NCBI GenBank assembly: GCA_017522915.1
Contig: JAFWXX010000012.1
Coordinates: forward strand, 1-64,000
DNA length: 64,000 nt
From: Bacteroidaceae bacterium
Lineage (GTDB): Bacteria; Bacteroidota; Bacteroidia; Bacteroidales; Bacteroidaceae
Direction: 5' to 3'
This document shows, one piece after another, positions 44,217 to 53,138 of the stretch; within the stretch, counting starts at the first letter, position 1, and every line of letters begins with the position of its first letter. The notes beneath the pieces were generated by a model. That model was given only the letters and a program-made list of their open reading frames with translations. It ran no database searches and was not told where the DNA came from. Both the position numbers and the translations under genes were made by a program.

Positions 44217-44711
44217 ATGTACAAACTAGCTCTGATAGCTGCAATAGCCAGAAACAACGCGATAGGATTCGAGAACAGGCTCATATATTGGCTGCCTAAC
44301 GACCTGAAGCGTTTCAAGGCCCTCACAACCGGGCACACTATAATCATGGGCAGCAACACATTCCGTTCGTTGCCTAAGGGAGCACTGCCGAACAGAAGGA
44401 ATATAGTCCTTTCGCGCAAGGAGAGCTCCTTCCCCGGAGCAGAGACATTCCACACTCTTGAAGATGCATTGGCCAACTGCAGCAACGAGGAGATTGTTTA
44501 CATAATAGGCGGCGAGATGCTGTACAGGACCGCCATGCCCCTTGCCGACATCCTATGCCTTACAGAGGTTGACGACACCCCGGAGAATGCCGATGCATTT
44601 TTCCCGGAATTCAACCGCAGGGAGTGGGAGGTAATCGAAAAGGAACAGTTCGGGAAAGATGAAAAGCATAGCTTCGACTACAGCTTTGTAACCTATGCAA
44701 GAAGGAGTTAA
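44217..44711 (+). CDS. folA: Dihydrofolate reductase
   Basis: 164 aa. DHFR motifs: LALIAAIARNNAIGFENRLI, WLPNDLKRFKALTTGHTIIM with the catalytic acid Asp, and IVYIIGGEMLYRTAMPLADI. It regenerates tetrahydrofolate for ThyA encoded directly upstream, the common thyA-folA pair. A hairpin terminator at 44755-44790 follows. Confidence 0.97.
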   Translation: MYKLALIAAIARNNAIGFENRLIYWLPNDLKRFKALTTGHTIIMGSNTFRSLPKGALPNRRNIVLSRKESSFPGAETFHTLEDALANCSNEEIVYIIGGEMLYRTAMPLADILCLTEVDDTPENADAFFPEFNRREWEVIEKEQFGKDEKHSFDYSFVTYARRS

Positions 44712-44754
44712 GAAACAGGGCCGGAAAAACAACTATCGCTTAGCTCTAAAGATA

Positions 44755-44790
44755 AAAAAGTTGCCGCAGAACACTCTGCGGCAACTTTTT
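44755..44790. terminator. Bidirectional terminator between folA and the exbD operon
   Basis: 16-bp stem (AAAAAGTTGCCGCAGA with TCTGCGGCAACTTTTT) and ACAC loop, with A and T runs on both sides: a textbook intrinsic terminator in either direction. The convergent exbD gene ends at 44809. Confidence 0.9.
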
Positions 44791-44808
44791 ATTTATAGAA
44801 TCTGATTT

Positions 44809-45279
44809 TTACTTACCGTTTCTCTCGTCGGCTGAATACATCAATGACAATGCACGTGCTTTACGCAGTTCCATCTTTACGTCAGTCATGACACCCATTG
44901 ATACGTTCTCATCAGCCTTAAGAGCAACCTTCATCACCGCCTGGTCGGCCTGACGCATACTGTTACGCTCGTTCACTACAAACGGACCAACATCGCTTGG
45001 GTTAGCGAAACGGTCGTTCAGCTGAACACGTGTACCTGTACCGAACTGTGAGATATAGTTGCTTGACGGACGTCCGACATAGATATTGACTACAGCCGTC
45101 TTACGCTCAATCTTAGACAACTCTGTTCCCTTAGGCAACTTGAAATCAATCTTTATCTCCTCTTCACGCATTGAAGTTACAATCATGAAGAAGAAGAGGA
45201 TAGAGAAAATCAAGTCAGGAAGTGACGAGGTGTTCAATTCAGGCATTTCTGCCTTTCCTTTGTTACTAAACTTACTCAT
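44809..45279 (-). CDS. ExbD/TolR-family biopolymer transport protein (second copy)
   Basis: 156 aa from the ATG at 45279, which has an excellent ribosome binding site (GGAGGAA) inside the end of the preceding gene and a 1-nt gap to its stop; the GTG at 45294 is less likely. One span near the N-terminus (LPDLIFSILFFFMIVTSM) carries the conserved Asp of ExbD, and a periplasmic domain follows (IKIDFKLPKGTELSKIERKT). With ExbB it couples the proton motive force to TonB-dependent outer-membrane transport. Last gene of a four-gene operon. Confidence 0.9.
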   Translation of the reverse strand: MSKFSNKGKAEMPELNTSSLPDLIFSILFFFMIVTSMREEEIKIDFKLPKGTELSKIERKTAVVNIYVGRPSSNYISQFGTGTRVQLNDRFANPSDVGPFVVNERNSMRQADQAVMKVALKADENVSMGVMTDVKMELRKARALSLMYSADERNGK

Positions 45280-45280
45280 A

Positions 45281-45919
45281 TTACATTCCTCCACCTATTG
45301 AACGAGGCTCGGCCTCTGAAATCATTGTCTTATAATAGAGACGGCAAAGCATCTGCTGCGCCTCAGTCAAATTGGCATATGACTTGCCGTATTCCTTCTT
45401 AGCCAACTCTTCACGCAACTCGTTATATGCACCGTACAACTCGTTAGAAACCTCAAAATAGGTATTATAGTTGGTACCACGGTGTGTCTGGAGCGAGATT
45501 ACGTGCTTGCTTGTAATAGCCTGTTGACGTCCGGAGGGAAGTACATGCTCAACACCACCTTCTTCAAATACTACATCCTCGACATGCTTCTCAGGATAAT
45601 CGGCACGGTTTGCTTCGTTTGTGATGAAATCCTTCGCCAACTGACGCAATTCCGAAATCTCGATCTCATAAGGCATCTTCTCGCCCTGAGTGATCATGAT
45701 TTTGTTATCCATATTGACCAATACCACGAGACTGTTACGTTTCTTGATTTTTGGAGGGTTCTGAAGATCCTCATCCTCAGGAGGCTCCGGCAAACGTACA
45801 TTCAAACCCATGGAAGAGTTCATAGAAGTCACGACCAAGAAGAAGATCAGCAAGATGAACGAGATATCCGCCGTTGAACTGGCATTGATTCCCGGAACTT
45901 TTCTTTTACCTTTTCCCAT
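45281..45919 (-). CDS. ExbD/TolR-family biopolymer transport protein (first copy)
   Basis: 212 aa. N-terminal GINASSTADISFILLIFFLV carries the conserved membrane Asp of ExbD. The periplasmic part is larger than in classic ExbD, with a charged insert (EPPEDEDLQNPPKIKKRN) and a C-terminal helical extension ending PRSIGGGM, usual for Bacteroidetes. It lies 18 nt after the small membrane protein gene and is coupled to the second exbD. Two different ExbD subunits with one ExbB suggest a heteromeric motor. Confidence 0.9.
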   Translation of the reverse strand: MGKGKRKVPGINASSTADISFILLIFFLVVTSMNSSMGLNVRLPEPPEDEDLQNPPKIKKRNSLVVLVNMDNKIMITQGEKMPYEIEISELRQLAKDFITNEANRADYPEKHVEDVVFEEGGVEHVLPSGRQQAITSKHVISLQTHRGTNYNTYFEVSNELYGAYNELREELAKKEYGKSYANLTEAQQMLCRLYYKTMISEAEPRSIGGGM

Positions 45920-45937
45920 CTTGTTATCGTTTATTTA

Positions 45938-46441
45938 TTACTTTTTTACAGACTTTGAAATGCCTAGCAAACCATAGAGAGTTGCCAAAGTAGATGCAGC
46001 CAACAATACATACTGCACATAGAGCAACACATCGGTAAGAACATAAGCAGAAGAAGCAATTGGATTGTCGTCAGAATCAACGAGCTGCTTGCCGTTCACA
46101 TATATCGGTTCAGCAGAAGAAAGGAGATATGCTACAACAAACAATGCTACGATTACTACAACTCCCATAAGGCTCTTCATAGCCTCCTTTGGACTATCCT
46201 TGAACTTCTTGGCAAAAGATGCAAGACTGAAGATAAGTACAAGCACCACAGCCAAACCGGTCAAAGCATAGATCCAATACAGCAATGCATCTGTAAACAT
46301 AGGTGCCAGAAGGTCATTGCCGTTTATTGTCTCAGTTTCGCCGAAGCCTACGAAGAAGAAGAGGGCTATGATGACTACAGTCACCGCCATCATCACGTAG
46401 AACAAGGGCTTTGAGATTCTTGAACATGAATCAGCTTTCAT
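45938..46441 (-). CDS. Membrane protein of the ExbB/ExbD operon
   Basis: 167 aa with four likely spans: FYVMMAVTVVIIALFFFVGF, ALLYWIYALTGLAVVLVLIF, SLMGVVVIVALFVVAYLLSS and the C-terminal VLLYVQYVLLAASTLATLYG. No domain recognised beyond its regular presence between exbB and exbD in Bacteroidales. It is probably an accessory subunit of the TonB energising complex. Gaps are 24 nt to exbB and 18 nt to exbD. Confidence 0.75.
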   Translation of the reverse strand: MKADSCSRISKPLFYVMMAVTVVIIALFFFVGFGETETINGNDLLAPMFTDALLYWIYALTGLAVVLVLIFSLASFAKKFKDSPKEAMKSLMGVVVIVALFVVAYLLSSAEPIYVNGKQLVDSDDNPIASSAYVLTDVLLYVQYVLLAASTLATLYGLLGISKSVKK

Positions 46442-46465
46442 AATATACTTTTTATTTGGCTGTTA

Positions 46466-47305
46466 TTACTTCTTGAGATTGTATTTTGTCATAAGGTCGA
46501 GAAGAGTGATTGAAGAATCCTCCATGTCAGCTACGAGGTCCTCGATCTTGGTAAGGATAAAGTTGTAGAATACCTGAAGAATAAGAGCTACAACGATACC
46601 GTAGATAGTTGTGATAAGAGCCACCTTCATACCACCGGCAACGATAGTCGGAGAGATGTCACCTTCCTGCTGGATCTTGTCGAAAGACATGACCATACCG
46701 ATCACAGTACCCAAGAATCCGAGTGACGGAGCCATCGCGATGAACAATGTGATCCATGAGCAACCCTTCTCAAGGTTTGAAGACTGAAGGCTTCCGTAAG
46801 AAACTACTGAACGCTCAACTGTATCAAGACCCTCGTCGATGCGGAGAAGACCCTGGTAGCAGATAGAAGCGACAGGACCAGCTGTGTTACGGCAGATTGT
46901 CTTTGCACCCTCAACGTCACCCTTCTGAAGAGCAGCAGCGATAGCCTCCATGAGCTTCTTTGTATTTACCTTAGCCATGCTCAAATAAATGATACGCTCA
47001 ACGCAGAAAGCAAGACCGATAACCATGGCGATAGCAACCAATGCCATGAACTCAGCACCACCCTCGATGAACTTTGTCTTCAAAGTCTTGTGAACGCCCT
47101 CAGACTCAGCAGCCTCAGTTACCTCAGCAGGAGCAGCAGCCTCCTCGGCTGGAGCAGCAACTTCCTCAGCAGCAGGAGCAGCAGCCTGGTCTGTATTCTC
47201 AACTGTCTCTACAGGAGCAGCCTCAGCAGCATCCTGAGCATAAACTTGGGTTGTACCGAAAGTGAACATACCCAACATTGCAACGATTGCAAAAAGCTTT
47301 TTCAT
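46466..47305 (-). CDS. exbB: ExbB/TolQ/MotA-family proton channel protein
   Basis: 279 aa. Signal peptide (MKKLFAIVAMLGMFTFGTTQ), then an Ala/Glu/Pro-rich low-complexity segment (residues about 25-68), then three spans: MALVAIAMVIGLAFCVERII, SWITLFIAMAPSLGFLGTVI with the family TolQ/ExbB core GFLGTVIGM, and GMKVALITTIYGIVVALILQ. The N-terminal extension is normal for Bacteroidetes ExbB. It forms the proton-driven motor with the two ExbD proteins. First gene of the operon. Confidence 0.93.
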   Translation of the reverse strand: MKKLFAIVAMLGMFTFGTTQVYAQDAAEAAPVETVENTDQAAAPAAEEVAAPAEEAAAPAEVTEAAESEGVHKTLKTKFIEGGAEFMALVAIAMVIGLAFCVERIIYLSMAKVNTKKLMEAIAAALQKGDVEGAKTICRNTAGPVASICYQGLLRIDEGLDTVERSVVSYGSLQSSNLEKGCSWITLFIAMAPSLGFLGTVIGMVMSFDKIQQEGDISPTIVAGGMKVALITTIYGIVVALILQVFYNFILTKIEDLVADMEDSSITLLDLMTKYNLKK

Positions 47306-47356
47306 TGTGTGTAATTTTTAGAATTAGTATTTTAAGTTAATTTATTCAAAATCCTG

Positions 47357-47444
47357 CGGAAAGAGGGGGATTCGAACCCCCGATACGCTTTTGACGTATA
47401 CACGCTTTCCAGGCGTGCCTCTTCAACCACTCGAGCATCTTTCC
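47357..47444 (-). tRNA. tRNA-Ser (anticodon GGA)
   Basis: 88 nt. Acceptor GGAAAGA pairs with TCTTTCC, discriminator G. The anticodon loop CTGGAAA gives GGA. A long variable arm (TATACGTC...) as expected for Ser, and a T arm GGGGGTTCGAATCCCCC. Downstream of it on the minus strand lies the exbB operon, 51 nt away. Confidence 0.95.
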
Positions 47445-47645
47445 CTACATTATGCCTGTAGCTATCGGGGTGCAAGTTACAACATTTTTCCTAAAACCGC
47501 ACTCTATTTCACGGCAAAAGTAGTTTTTTTTTTCAAATCAGTAAACATTTCTCAAAAAATGATTGGCCCAAAAGCACAAATTTAAACATTATAAGTTTTT
47601 TTAACATTTGGTTCAAGGTTACAAAACAGAAAATATAGCCAAACG

Positions 47646-47678
47646 ATTGCGCAGATCGCTCAAAAAACGCTATTTTTG
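47646..47678 (+). promoter_or_regulatory. Promoter of lpxK-punA-thiL
   Basis: -33 ATTG (47646-47649), 21-nt spacer, -7 TATTTTTG (47671-47678). The lpxK ATG at 47687 is only 8 nt past the -7 box, so the mRNA would be nearly leaderless. Confidence 0.65.
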
Positions 47679-47686
47679 CATTTACT

Positions 47687-48763
47687 ATGATAGGCAGGAA
47701 AAGAACTTTATTAAAGAGTACACTCGACATCATCAACCCGTATGCATGGGTGACCGGATTGAGGAACATGGCTTTTGATGCAGGAGTGCTTGCATCATAC
47801 AGGCCGGAGATACCTGCAGTGTGCATAGGCAACCTGTCGGTAGGAGGTACAGGAAAGACCCCGCACACAGAATACCTTGTAAGGTTGCTTAAAGACAGGT
47901 TCCGCGTCGCTGTACTGAGCAGAGGATACGGACGCTGCAGCAAAGGATATATAAAGGCTGATGCGCAAACGCCTATGGCACAGATTGGCGACGAGCCGTT
48001 CCAGATAAAGCACAAATTCCCAGAAATTGAAGTTGCCGTGTGCGAGAAGAGGGCCGAAGGAGTACGCATGCTGCTCGAAGAAGTCCCCGGCTTGCAGGCA
48101 ATACTTCTCGATGACGCATACCAGCATAGGTATGTAAAGGCAGGCCTGAATATCCTGCTCATAGACAGCAACCGCCCTGTATGGCTCGACTGCATACTCC
48201 CGTTCGGGCGGCTCCGCGAGAGCCTTGCCGGCATAGGACGCGCCGATGTTGTCATAATGACCAAATGCAGCGGCACTGACCGCAGAACCATGGAATGGTG
48301 CAGACGTTATATAAAGGAGAGATGTGATGCACCGGTTTTCTTTTCGACTATGAAGTACGGCAACATTTATCCGCTGTTCGACAGAGAAAGGGAAATACCT
48401 GAGATTGAGGATGGGTGCGAGGTACTGCTGGTTACCGGCATTGCAAAGCCCGCTCCTCTGAAAAAGGAAATCGAGTCACGCGGCGCAAGGACAGTTCTCT
48501 TGAAGTTTGCCGACCACCATAACTTCACCAATGGCGACATTGAAAAAATTGCAGAAAGATACGAATCCATGAACGGAAGCAACAGAATGATTCTGACAAC
48601 GGAAAAGGATGCTACCAGACTGCTGCAGAGAGACGACCTGCCGCAAAGCTTAAAGGAGAATATATACGCAATGCCTATTGAAGTGGAATTCCTTGACAAT
48701 GAAGAAGAAAAGTTTAACCAAATAATTGAGAACCATGTTACAGAAAATTCAAGAAACCGCTGA
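47687..48763 (+). CDS. lpxK: Tetraacyldisaccharide 4'-kinase
   Basis: 358 aa. LpxK features: an N-terminal membrane-associated helix, the Walker A PAVCIGNLSVGGTGKTP near residues 44-60, SRGYGR, GDEPFQI, LLDDAYQHRYV with Walker-B-like Asp pair, and LPFGRLRES. It phosphorylates the 4' position of the lipid A disaccharide in the inner membrane. First gene of an operon with punA (29-nt overlap) and thiL. Confidence 0.95.
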   Translation: MIGRKRTLLKSTLDIINPYAWVTGLRNMAFDAGVLASYRPEIPAVCIGNLSVGGTGKTPHTEYLVRLLKDRFRVAVLSRGYGRCSKGYIKADAQTPMAQIGDEPFQIKHKFPEIEVAVCEKRAEGVRMLLEEVPGLQAILLDDAYQHRYVKAGLNILLIDSNRPVWLDCILPFGRLRESLAGIGRADVVIMTKCSGTDRRTMEWCRRYIKERCDAPVFFSTMKYGNIYPLFDREREIPEIEDGCEVLLVTGIAKPAPLKKEIESRGARTVLLKFADHHNFTNGDIEKIAERYESMNGSNRMILTTEKDATRLLQRDDLPQSLKENIYAMPIEVEFLDNEEEKFNQIIENHVTENSRNR

Positions 48764-49544
48764 ATTCCTTCGTGGAAAGATGACTACAGCACCAGAGACA
48801 GCTATCATATTGGGCACTGGCCTCGGAAGCCTTGTAAATGAGATAACCGACAAGTATGAGATTGAATACAAGGATATCCCCAACTTCCCTCTGTCAACAG
48901 TCGAGGGCCATTCGGGCAAGCTCATTTTCGGAAAGCTCGGCAACAAGGAGATTATGGCAATGCAGGGCCGTTTCCACTTCTACGAAGGATACTCCATGAA
49001 AGAGGTTACATTCCCTGTACGCGTTATGCGTGAGCTTGGCATCAAGACCCTGTTCGTTTCCAATGCTGCCGGCGGAATGAACCCCGATTTCATCATCGGT
49101 GACCTCATGATTATCAACGACCATATAAACTTCTTCCCTGAGCACCCGTTGCGCGGAAAGAACATTCCTTACGGAGACCGTTTCCCCGACATGAGTGCGG
49201 CATACGACAAGGAGCTGATAGCCAAGGCTAAGGAGATTGCTGCCGAAAAGGGAATACGTGTTGTCGAGGGTGTTTACCTGGGTACACAGGGCCCTACATT
49301 CGAGACTCCAGCCGAGTACCGCATGTTCCACCGCATGGGAGGCGATGCCGTAGGCATGTCAACGGTACCCGAAGTAATCGTCGCACGCCACTGCGGAATA
49401 CGTGTATTTGGAATCTCTGTAATTACCGACTTGGGCGTTGAAGGCATTGTAGTAGAGTGCAGCCACGAAGAGGTGCAGAAGGCGGCCGACGAGGCACAGC
49501 CTAAGATGACAACAATATTCCGCGAAATAATAAACAGAGCATAA
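48735..49544 (+). CDS. punA: Purine-nucleoside phosphorylase
   Basis: 269 aa from the ATG at 48735 (MLQKIQETAEFLRGKM); a TTG at 48726 is a less likely start. Class I PNP motifs: IILGTGLGSLVNEI, VEGHSGKLIFG, QGRFHFYEGYSM, FVSNAAGGMNPDF and VGMSTVPEVIVARHCGIRV. It cleaves purine nucleosides with phosphate. The start lies within the end of lpxK (29-nt overlap), indicating coupling; thiL follows after 6 nt. Confidence 0.95.
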   Translation: MLQKIQETAEFLRGKMTTAPETAIILGTGLGSLVNEITDKYEIEYKDIPNFPLSTVEGHSGKLIFGKLGNKEIMAMQGRFHFYEGYSMKEVTFPVRVMRELGIKTLFVSNAAGGMNPDFIIGDLMIINDHINFFPEHPLRGKNIPYGDRFPDMSAAYDKELIAKAKEIAAEKGIRVVEGVYLGTQGPTFETPAEYRMFHRMGGDAVGMSTVPEVIVARHCGIRVFGISVITDLGVEGIVVECSHEEVQKAADEAQPKMTTIFREIINRA

Positions 49545-49550
49545 GCAAAG

Positions 49551-50603
49551 ATGAACACAAGCAGACGTACAGAGATTTCATCGCTCGGTGAGTTCGGGCT
49601 GATAGAAAGGCTCACTAAAGAACTTTCAACAACCAACAAGGAGACGGTCAAAGGCACCGGCGACGATGCAGCTATCCTGCAGTTCGCAAACGACGAGGAG
49701 GTTCTTGTAACTACCGACCTGATGATGGAGGGAATACACTTCGACCTCACCTACTTTCCCTTGAAGCATTTGGGCTACAAGGCTGTAGTAGCCAACATTT
49801 CGGACATCTACGCAATGAACGGCACTCCTAAGCAGATTACGGTATCGCTCGCACTTAGCCGCAAGTTCTGCATAGAGGATGTTGAGGAACTATATGCCGG
49901 CATGAAGCTTGCATGCCAGCAGTACGGTGTTGACATTGTTGGCGGCGACACCTCATCATCGCTCACCGGCCTTGCTATAAGCATTACAGCAATAGGAACT
50001 GCTCCGAAAGGGACCGTCGTAAGACGCAACGGTGCAAAAGAGACCGACCTTATATGTGTTACCGGCAACCTTGGAGCTGCATATATGGGCTTGCAGCTGC
50101 TTGAAAGGGAGAAGATTGCAACCGAAGGAAAGGATATACAGCCCGACTTCCAGGGCAAGGAGTATATCCTTGAAAGACAGTTGAAGCCCGAAGCACGCAA
50201 GGAGGTGCTTGAGAAACTTCGTGAGGAGAATGTAAGGCCGACAGCAATGATTGACATCAGTGACGGGCTTTCGTCGGAACTCATGCACATCTGCAAGCAG
50301 AGCGGTGTAGGATGCAGAATATATGAAGAGCGCATACCTATCGACTACCAGACAGCCATTATGGCAGAAGAGCTGAATATGAACGTCATAACATGCGCGC
50401 TTAACGGCGGAGAGGATTTTGAACTGCTCTTTACCGTACCTATTGCCGATCATGAGAAGGTTGCTGCGATGAAGGATGTCAGAGTAATAGGACATATCGT
50501 AAGCGATAGCATGGGACTTGCACTCATCACACGCGACGGAGCCGAGATGGAGCTTAAGGCCCAGGGGTGGACTCCTGCAACGGACAACAACAGCCAAAGA
50601 TGA
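49551..50603 (+). CDS. thiL: Thiamine-monophosphate kinase
   Basis: 350 aa. ThiL motifs: EFGLIERLTKEL at the N-terminus, KGTGDDAAILQFA, TTDLMMEGIHFDLTYFP with metal-binding acids, VVANISDIYAMNGTP, VGGDTSSSLTG and IDISDGLSSELMHI, and NGGEDFELLFTV. It phosphorylates thiamine monophosphate to the diphosphate cofactor. Overlaps the next small gene by 4 nt (ATGA). Confidence 0.95.
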   Translation: MNTSRRTEISSLGEFGLIERLTKELSTTNKETVKGTGDDAAILQFANDEEVLVTTDLMMEGIHFDLTYFPLKHLGYKAVVANISDIYAMNGTPKQITVSLALSRKFCIEDVEELYAGMKLACQQYGVDIVGGDTSSSLTGLAISITAIGTAPKGTVVRRNGAKETDLICVTGNLGAAYMGLQLLEREKIATEGKDIQPDFQGKEYILERQLKPEARKEVLEKLREENVRPTAMIDISDGLSSELMHICKQSGVGCRIYEERIPIDYQTAIMAEELNMNVITCALNGGEDFELLFTVPIADHEKVAAMKDVRVIGHIVSDSMGLALITRDGAEMELKAQGWTPATDNNSQR

Positions 50604-50818
50604 TACTGCACAGTGTAGTACAGTTCATATTCCTGCTTGCCGGCGTTATTTCCTTGCTGGCATCGCTGTTCGACTGGGAGTGGTTCTTCACCGCCGACAA
50701 TGCAAGCTTCCTTGTAAAGCGGCTCGGCAGAAACGGAGCAAGACTGGCATACGGAACTATGGGGCTGACATTCATTGCCGCAGCAATATATTTCCATTGC
50801 AGTATAAACTCATTATAG
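50600..50818 (+). CDS. Small two-span membrane protein, immunity-17-like
   Basis: 72 aa from the ATG at 50600, overlapping the thiL stop. Two spans (ILHSVVQFIFLLAGVISLLA and YGTMGLTFIAAAIYF) flank DWEWFFTADNASFLVKRLGR, then NGAR. The W-F-F...GR-x-GAR layout is that of proteins annotated as immunity protein 17 (Imm17) in Bacteroidetes, from memory. No toxin gene is adjacent, so an immunity role is doubtful here. The palindromic terminator includes its stop codon. Confidence 0.7.
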   Translation: MILHSVVQFIFLLAGVISLLASLFDWEWFFTADNASFLVKRLGRNGARLAYGTMGLTFIAAAIYFHCSINSL

Positions 50819-50863
50819 AATCAATAAAAGGAGAGCCGCGGCTCTCCTTTTATTGATTCTATA
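50814..50863. terminator. 50-bp perfect palindromic terminator containing the stop codon
   Basis: 25-bp arms meeting at CCGCGG; the TAG stop of the preceding gene (50816-50818) is inside the left arm. AATAAAAGG/CCTTTTATT segments give U-rich ends in both directions. The convergent mrp gene ends at 50875. Confidence 0.85.
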
Positions 50864-50874
50864 GTCTATTTGAT

Positions 50875-51981
50875 TTACTTTTTTGTCCCGACAATCCTTG
50901 TCTGCGGCTTGGTTGCGTTCCTTTCATTTGTATTCTCGACCAATGCCGCAGCAACCTGAATGAAAGCCTGACCGTCGGGGCTGTCGGCGCGCATCGCTAT
51001 CGGCACGCCGGCATCACCGCTTTCACAGATACTCTGCACGAGCGGTATCTGCCCAATAAGAGGTATGTTATATGCTTCGGCCATGCGCTTGCCGCCCTCC
51101 TTGCCGAAAATATAGTACCTGTTCTCCGGCAGTTCGGCCGGAGTGAACCATGCCATATTCTCTACAAGACCCAGGATTGGCACTGCCACCTTATCGTTGA
51201 TGAACATGTTAACGCCCTTTATTGCTGCAGCCAATGAAACCTCCTGAGGCGTAGTAACCACAACGGCACCGGTAAGCGCAAGGCACTGTACTATAGTAAG
51301 ATGTATATCGCTTGTGCCAGGAGGCAAGTCGATAAGAAAATAATCGAGTTCGCCCCAGTTTGCATCGGCAATAAGCTGCTTGAGTGCATTGCTTGCCATG
51401 CCTCCGCGCCACAATATTGCCTGGTCGGGATCGACAAAGAAACCTATTGACAATATCTTGACACCATACTTTTCTATCGGTTGTATAAGGTCGCGGCCGT
51501 CAATGTGCTCGCTATAAGGGCGTTCATCCTCCACACTGAACATCTTAGGGATGGAAGGCCCGAAGATATCGGCATCGAGCAGGCCCACCTTATAGCCCAA
51601 ACGTGCGAGGGCTATGGCAAGATTGGCCGACACCGTAGATTTTCCTACTCCGCCCTTTCCCGATGATATTGCTATGACATTCTTCACTTGAGGAAGGAAC
51701 TTGCCCACCTCTGGACGTGCCGCCTGACGGCTCACTGCCGTGATGTTGCCCACGATTTCAACCTCCTCGCCGACATACGTTTGTATAGCAGCCTCGGCCG
51801 ACTTTATTACAGAGCGCATGAACGGGTCGGTAGGCTTGTCGAAGATGAGCGAAAATGTCACCTTGTTGCCGTCTATGCGTATATTGTCATCGACCATTCC
51901 GGCCTCGACAAGGTTCTTACCGTTGCCTGGATAACGCACCTTTTCCAATGCGTCGAGTATTAGTTTCGGATATAATGCCAT
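50875..51981 (-). CDS. Mrp/NBP35-family iron-sulfur carrier ATPase (ApbC)
   Basis: 368 aa. An N-terminal MIP18/DUF59 domain (about 1-85), then the ParA/MinD-type deviant Walker [21 protein letters not shown], the switch [15 protein letters not shown] and [19 protein letters not shown]. The CXXC that binds the transferred cluster in E. coli Mrp is absent: the equivalent place reads [19 protein letters not shown], as I remember for other Bacteroidetes. Likely role: iron-sulfur cluster delivery. The Dabb, trmB and ilvE genes lie upstream on the same strand (78-nt gap). Confidence 0.9.
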   Translation of the reverse strand: MALYPKLILDALEKVRYPGNGKNLVEAGMVDDNIRIDGNKVTFSLIFDKPTDPFMRSVIKSAEAAIQTYVGEEVEIVGNITAVSRQAARPEVGKFLPQVKNVIAISSGKGGVGKSTVSANLAIALARLGYKVGLLDADIFGPSIPKMFSVEDERPYSEHIDGRDLIQPIEKYGVKILSIGFFVDPDQAILWRGGMASNALKQLIADANWGELDYFLIDLPPGTSDIHLTIVQCLALTGAVVVTTPQEVSLAAAIKGVNMFINDKVAVPILGLVENMAWFTPAELPENRYYIFGKEGGKRMAEAYNIPLIGQIPLVQSICESGDAGVPIAMRADSPDGQAFIQVAAALVENTNERNATKPQTRIVGTKK

Positions 51982-52059
51982 AATGATCTTACAAACTTAT
52001 CGGGCCTGACATGAACACCGGCCCCCTCTTTAAACATTAAACGTTAAACCTTTCACCTT

Positions 52060-52362
52060 TCAGATTACATAATCTGCCTCTGCGCGGCCCTCGGTTATTC
52101 CCTTGAAGTATGCAGCTACCGCCACATGAGCAGGATGCACCTTGTAACGTTCCATTGCCTCGGCACTGTCGAATGCCGATACAAGCACTGCATCGTATGC
52201 AGTTCCTGCAACACAGACATTGACACCTACCTCTATTTCACGAATTTCGGGCACTACGCCTTTAAGAGCCTCAAGGTTCTCCTTCACCCACTGAGCATGC
52301 TCCTGCTTGCTCTTTCCGTTTGCGCCGTCAATGAAGCGCCACATTACAATATGCTTGAACAT
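52060..52362 (-). CDS. Dabb-family stress-responsive alpha/beta barrel protein
   Basis: 100 aa. Dabb pattern: MFKHIVMWRFIDGANGKSKQ at the start, IREIEVGVNV strand, DAVLVSAFDSAEAMERYKVH, then PAHVAVAAYF. Such proteins form dimeric ferredoxin-like barrels, in some cases with cyclase or dehalogenase-like activity; the role here is unknown. It lies 6 nt after trmB, so it is in the ilvE-trmB transcript. Confidence 0.85.
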   Translation of the reverse strand: MFKHIVMWRFIDGANGKSKQEHAQWVKENLEALKGVVPEIREIEVGVNVCVAGTAYDAVLVSAFDSAEAMERYKVHPAHVAVAAYFKGITEGRAEADYVI

Positions 52363-52368
52363 AATATA

Positions 52369-53127
52369 TCATTTGCTTGTTTCAAGACAACTGCGCTTGC
52401 TGCGACCGTAGCTACGGTACTCATCAAGCTCTATTTCAACATCCGGTTCCTCATATTTCTCCTTTGAAGGGAGATTGAATGCAATGTACTTTATGGTTAT
52501 TCCGCGCGAAAGCCACTGCGATTCGTAATATGTACGTATCTGCAATACGTCGCTTACCTCTTCCATGCCGTGCACATCCTCTATGCACTCCACAACCGGC
52601 AAGGCATTGACCTCAGTCACATACTTAGTATATGTAAACATGAAGTTGCTGTCGGTCTTGAGATGGATAACAGCATCGGGAGCCAGGATGTTCCTGTAAC
52701 GTGCAAGAAAGAGCGAAGATGTGAGACGTTTTGTATATTTCTTCATCTGCGGGTCGGGGAAGGTGAGCCATATCTCACTTACCTCGCTGTTGGCAAAGAG
52801 ACGGTCTATTATCTCGATGTTCGTACGCAGGAAGCAGACGTTATTCAAGCCTGCCTCAATTGCATCGGTTGCACCGGTCCACATTCGTGCGCCCTTTATA
52901 TCGACCCCGATGAAGTTCTTTTCGGGGAAGCGGCGCGCAAGGGCTACCGTATATTCGCCTCTTCCGCATCCCAGTTCAAGGACTATAGGGTTGTCATTCT
53001 TGAAGAAATCCCGTTTCCAGTTGCCCCGCAAAGGAAATTCCACATTATCTATAACCGAATAGGGGTGCTCGATAACGTTGGGATATGATGCCATGTCGGC
53101 AAATTTCTTGAGTTTTCCTTTTCCCAT
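52369..53127 (-). CDS. trmB: tRNA (guanine-46-N7-)-methyltransferase
   Basis: 252 aa. TrmB motifs: [20 protein letters not shown] is the SAM-binding motif [14 protein letters not shown], the FLRTNIE strand, [20 protein letters not shown] is the family signature and [17 protein letters not shown]-terminal extension of ~45 residues ([20 protein letters not shown]) is acidic. It makes m7G46 in tRNA variable loops. The gene follows ilvE by 11 nt. Confidence 0.95.
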   Translation of the reverse strand: MGKGKLKKFADMASYPNVIEHPYSVIDNVEFPLRGNWKRDFFKNDNPIVLELGCGRGEYTVALARRFPEKNFIGVDIKGARMWTGATDAIEAGLNNVCFLRTNIEIIDRLFANSEVSEIWLTFPDPQMKKYTKRLTSSLFLARYRNILAPDAVIHLKTDSNFMFTYTKYVTEVNALPVVECIEDVHGMEEVSDVLQIRTYYESQWLSRGITIKYIAFNLPSKEKYEEPDVEIELDEYRSYGRSKRSCLETSK

Positions 53128-53138
53128 ATCTGTTCCTG

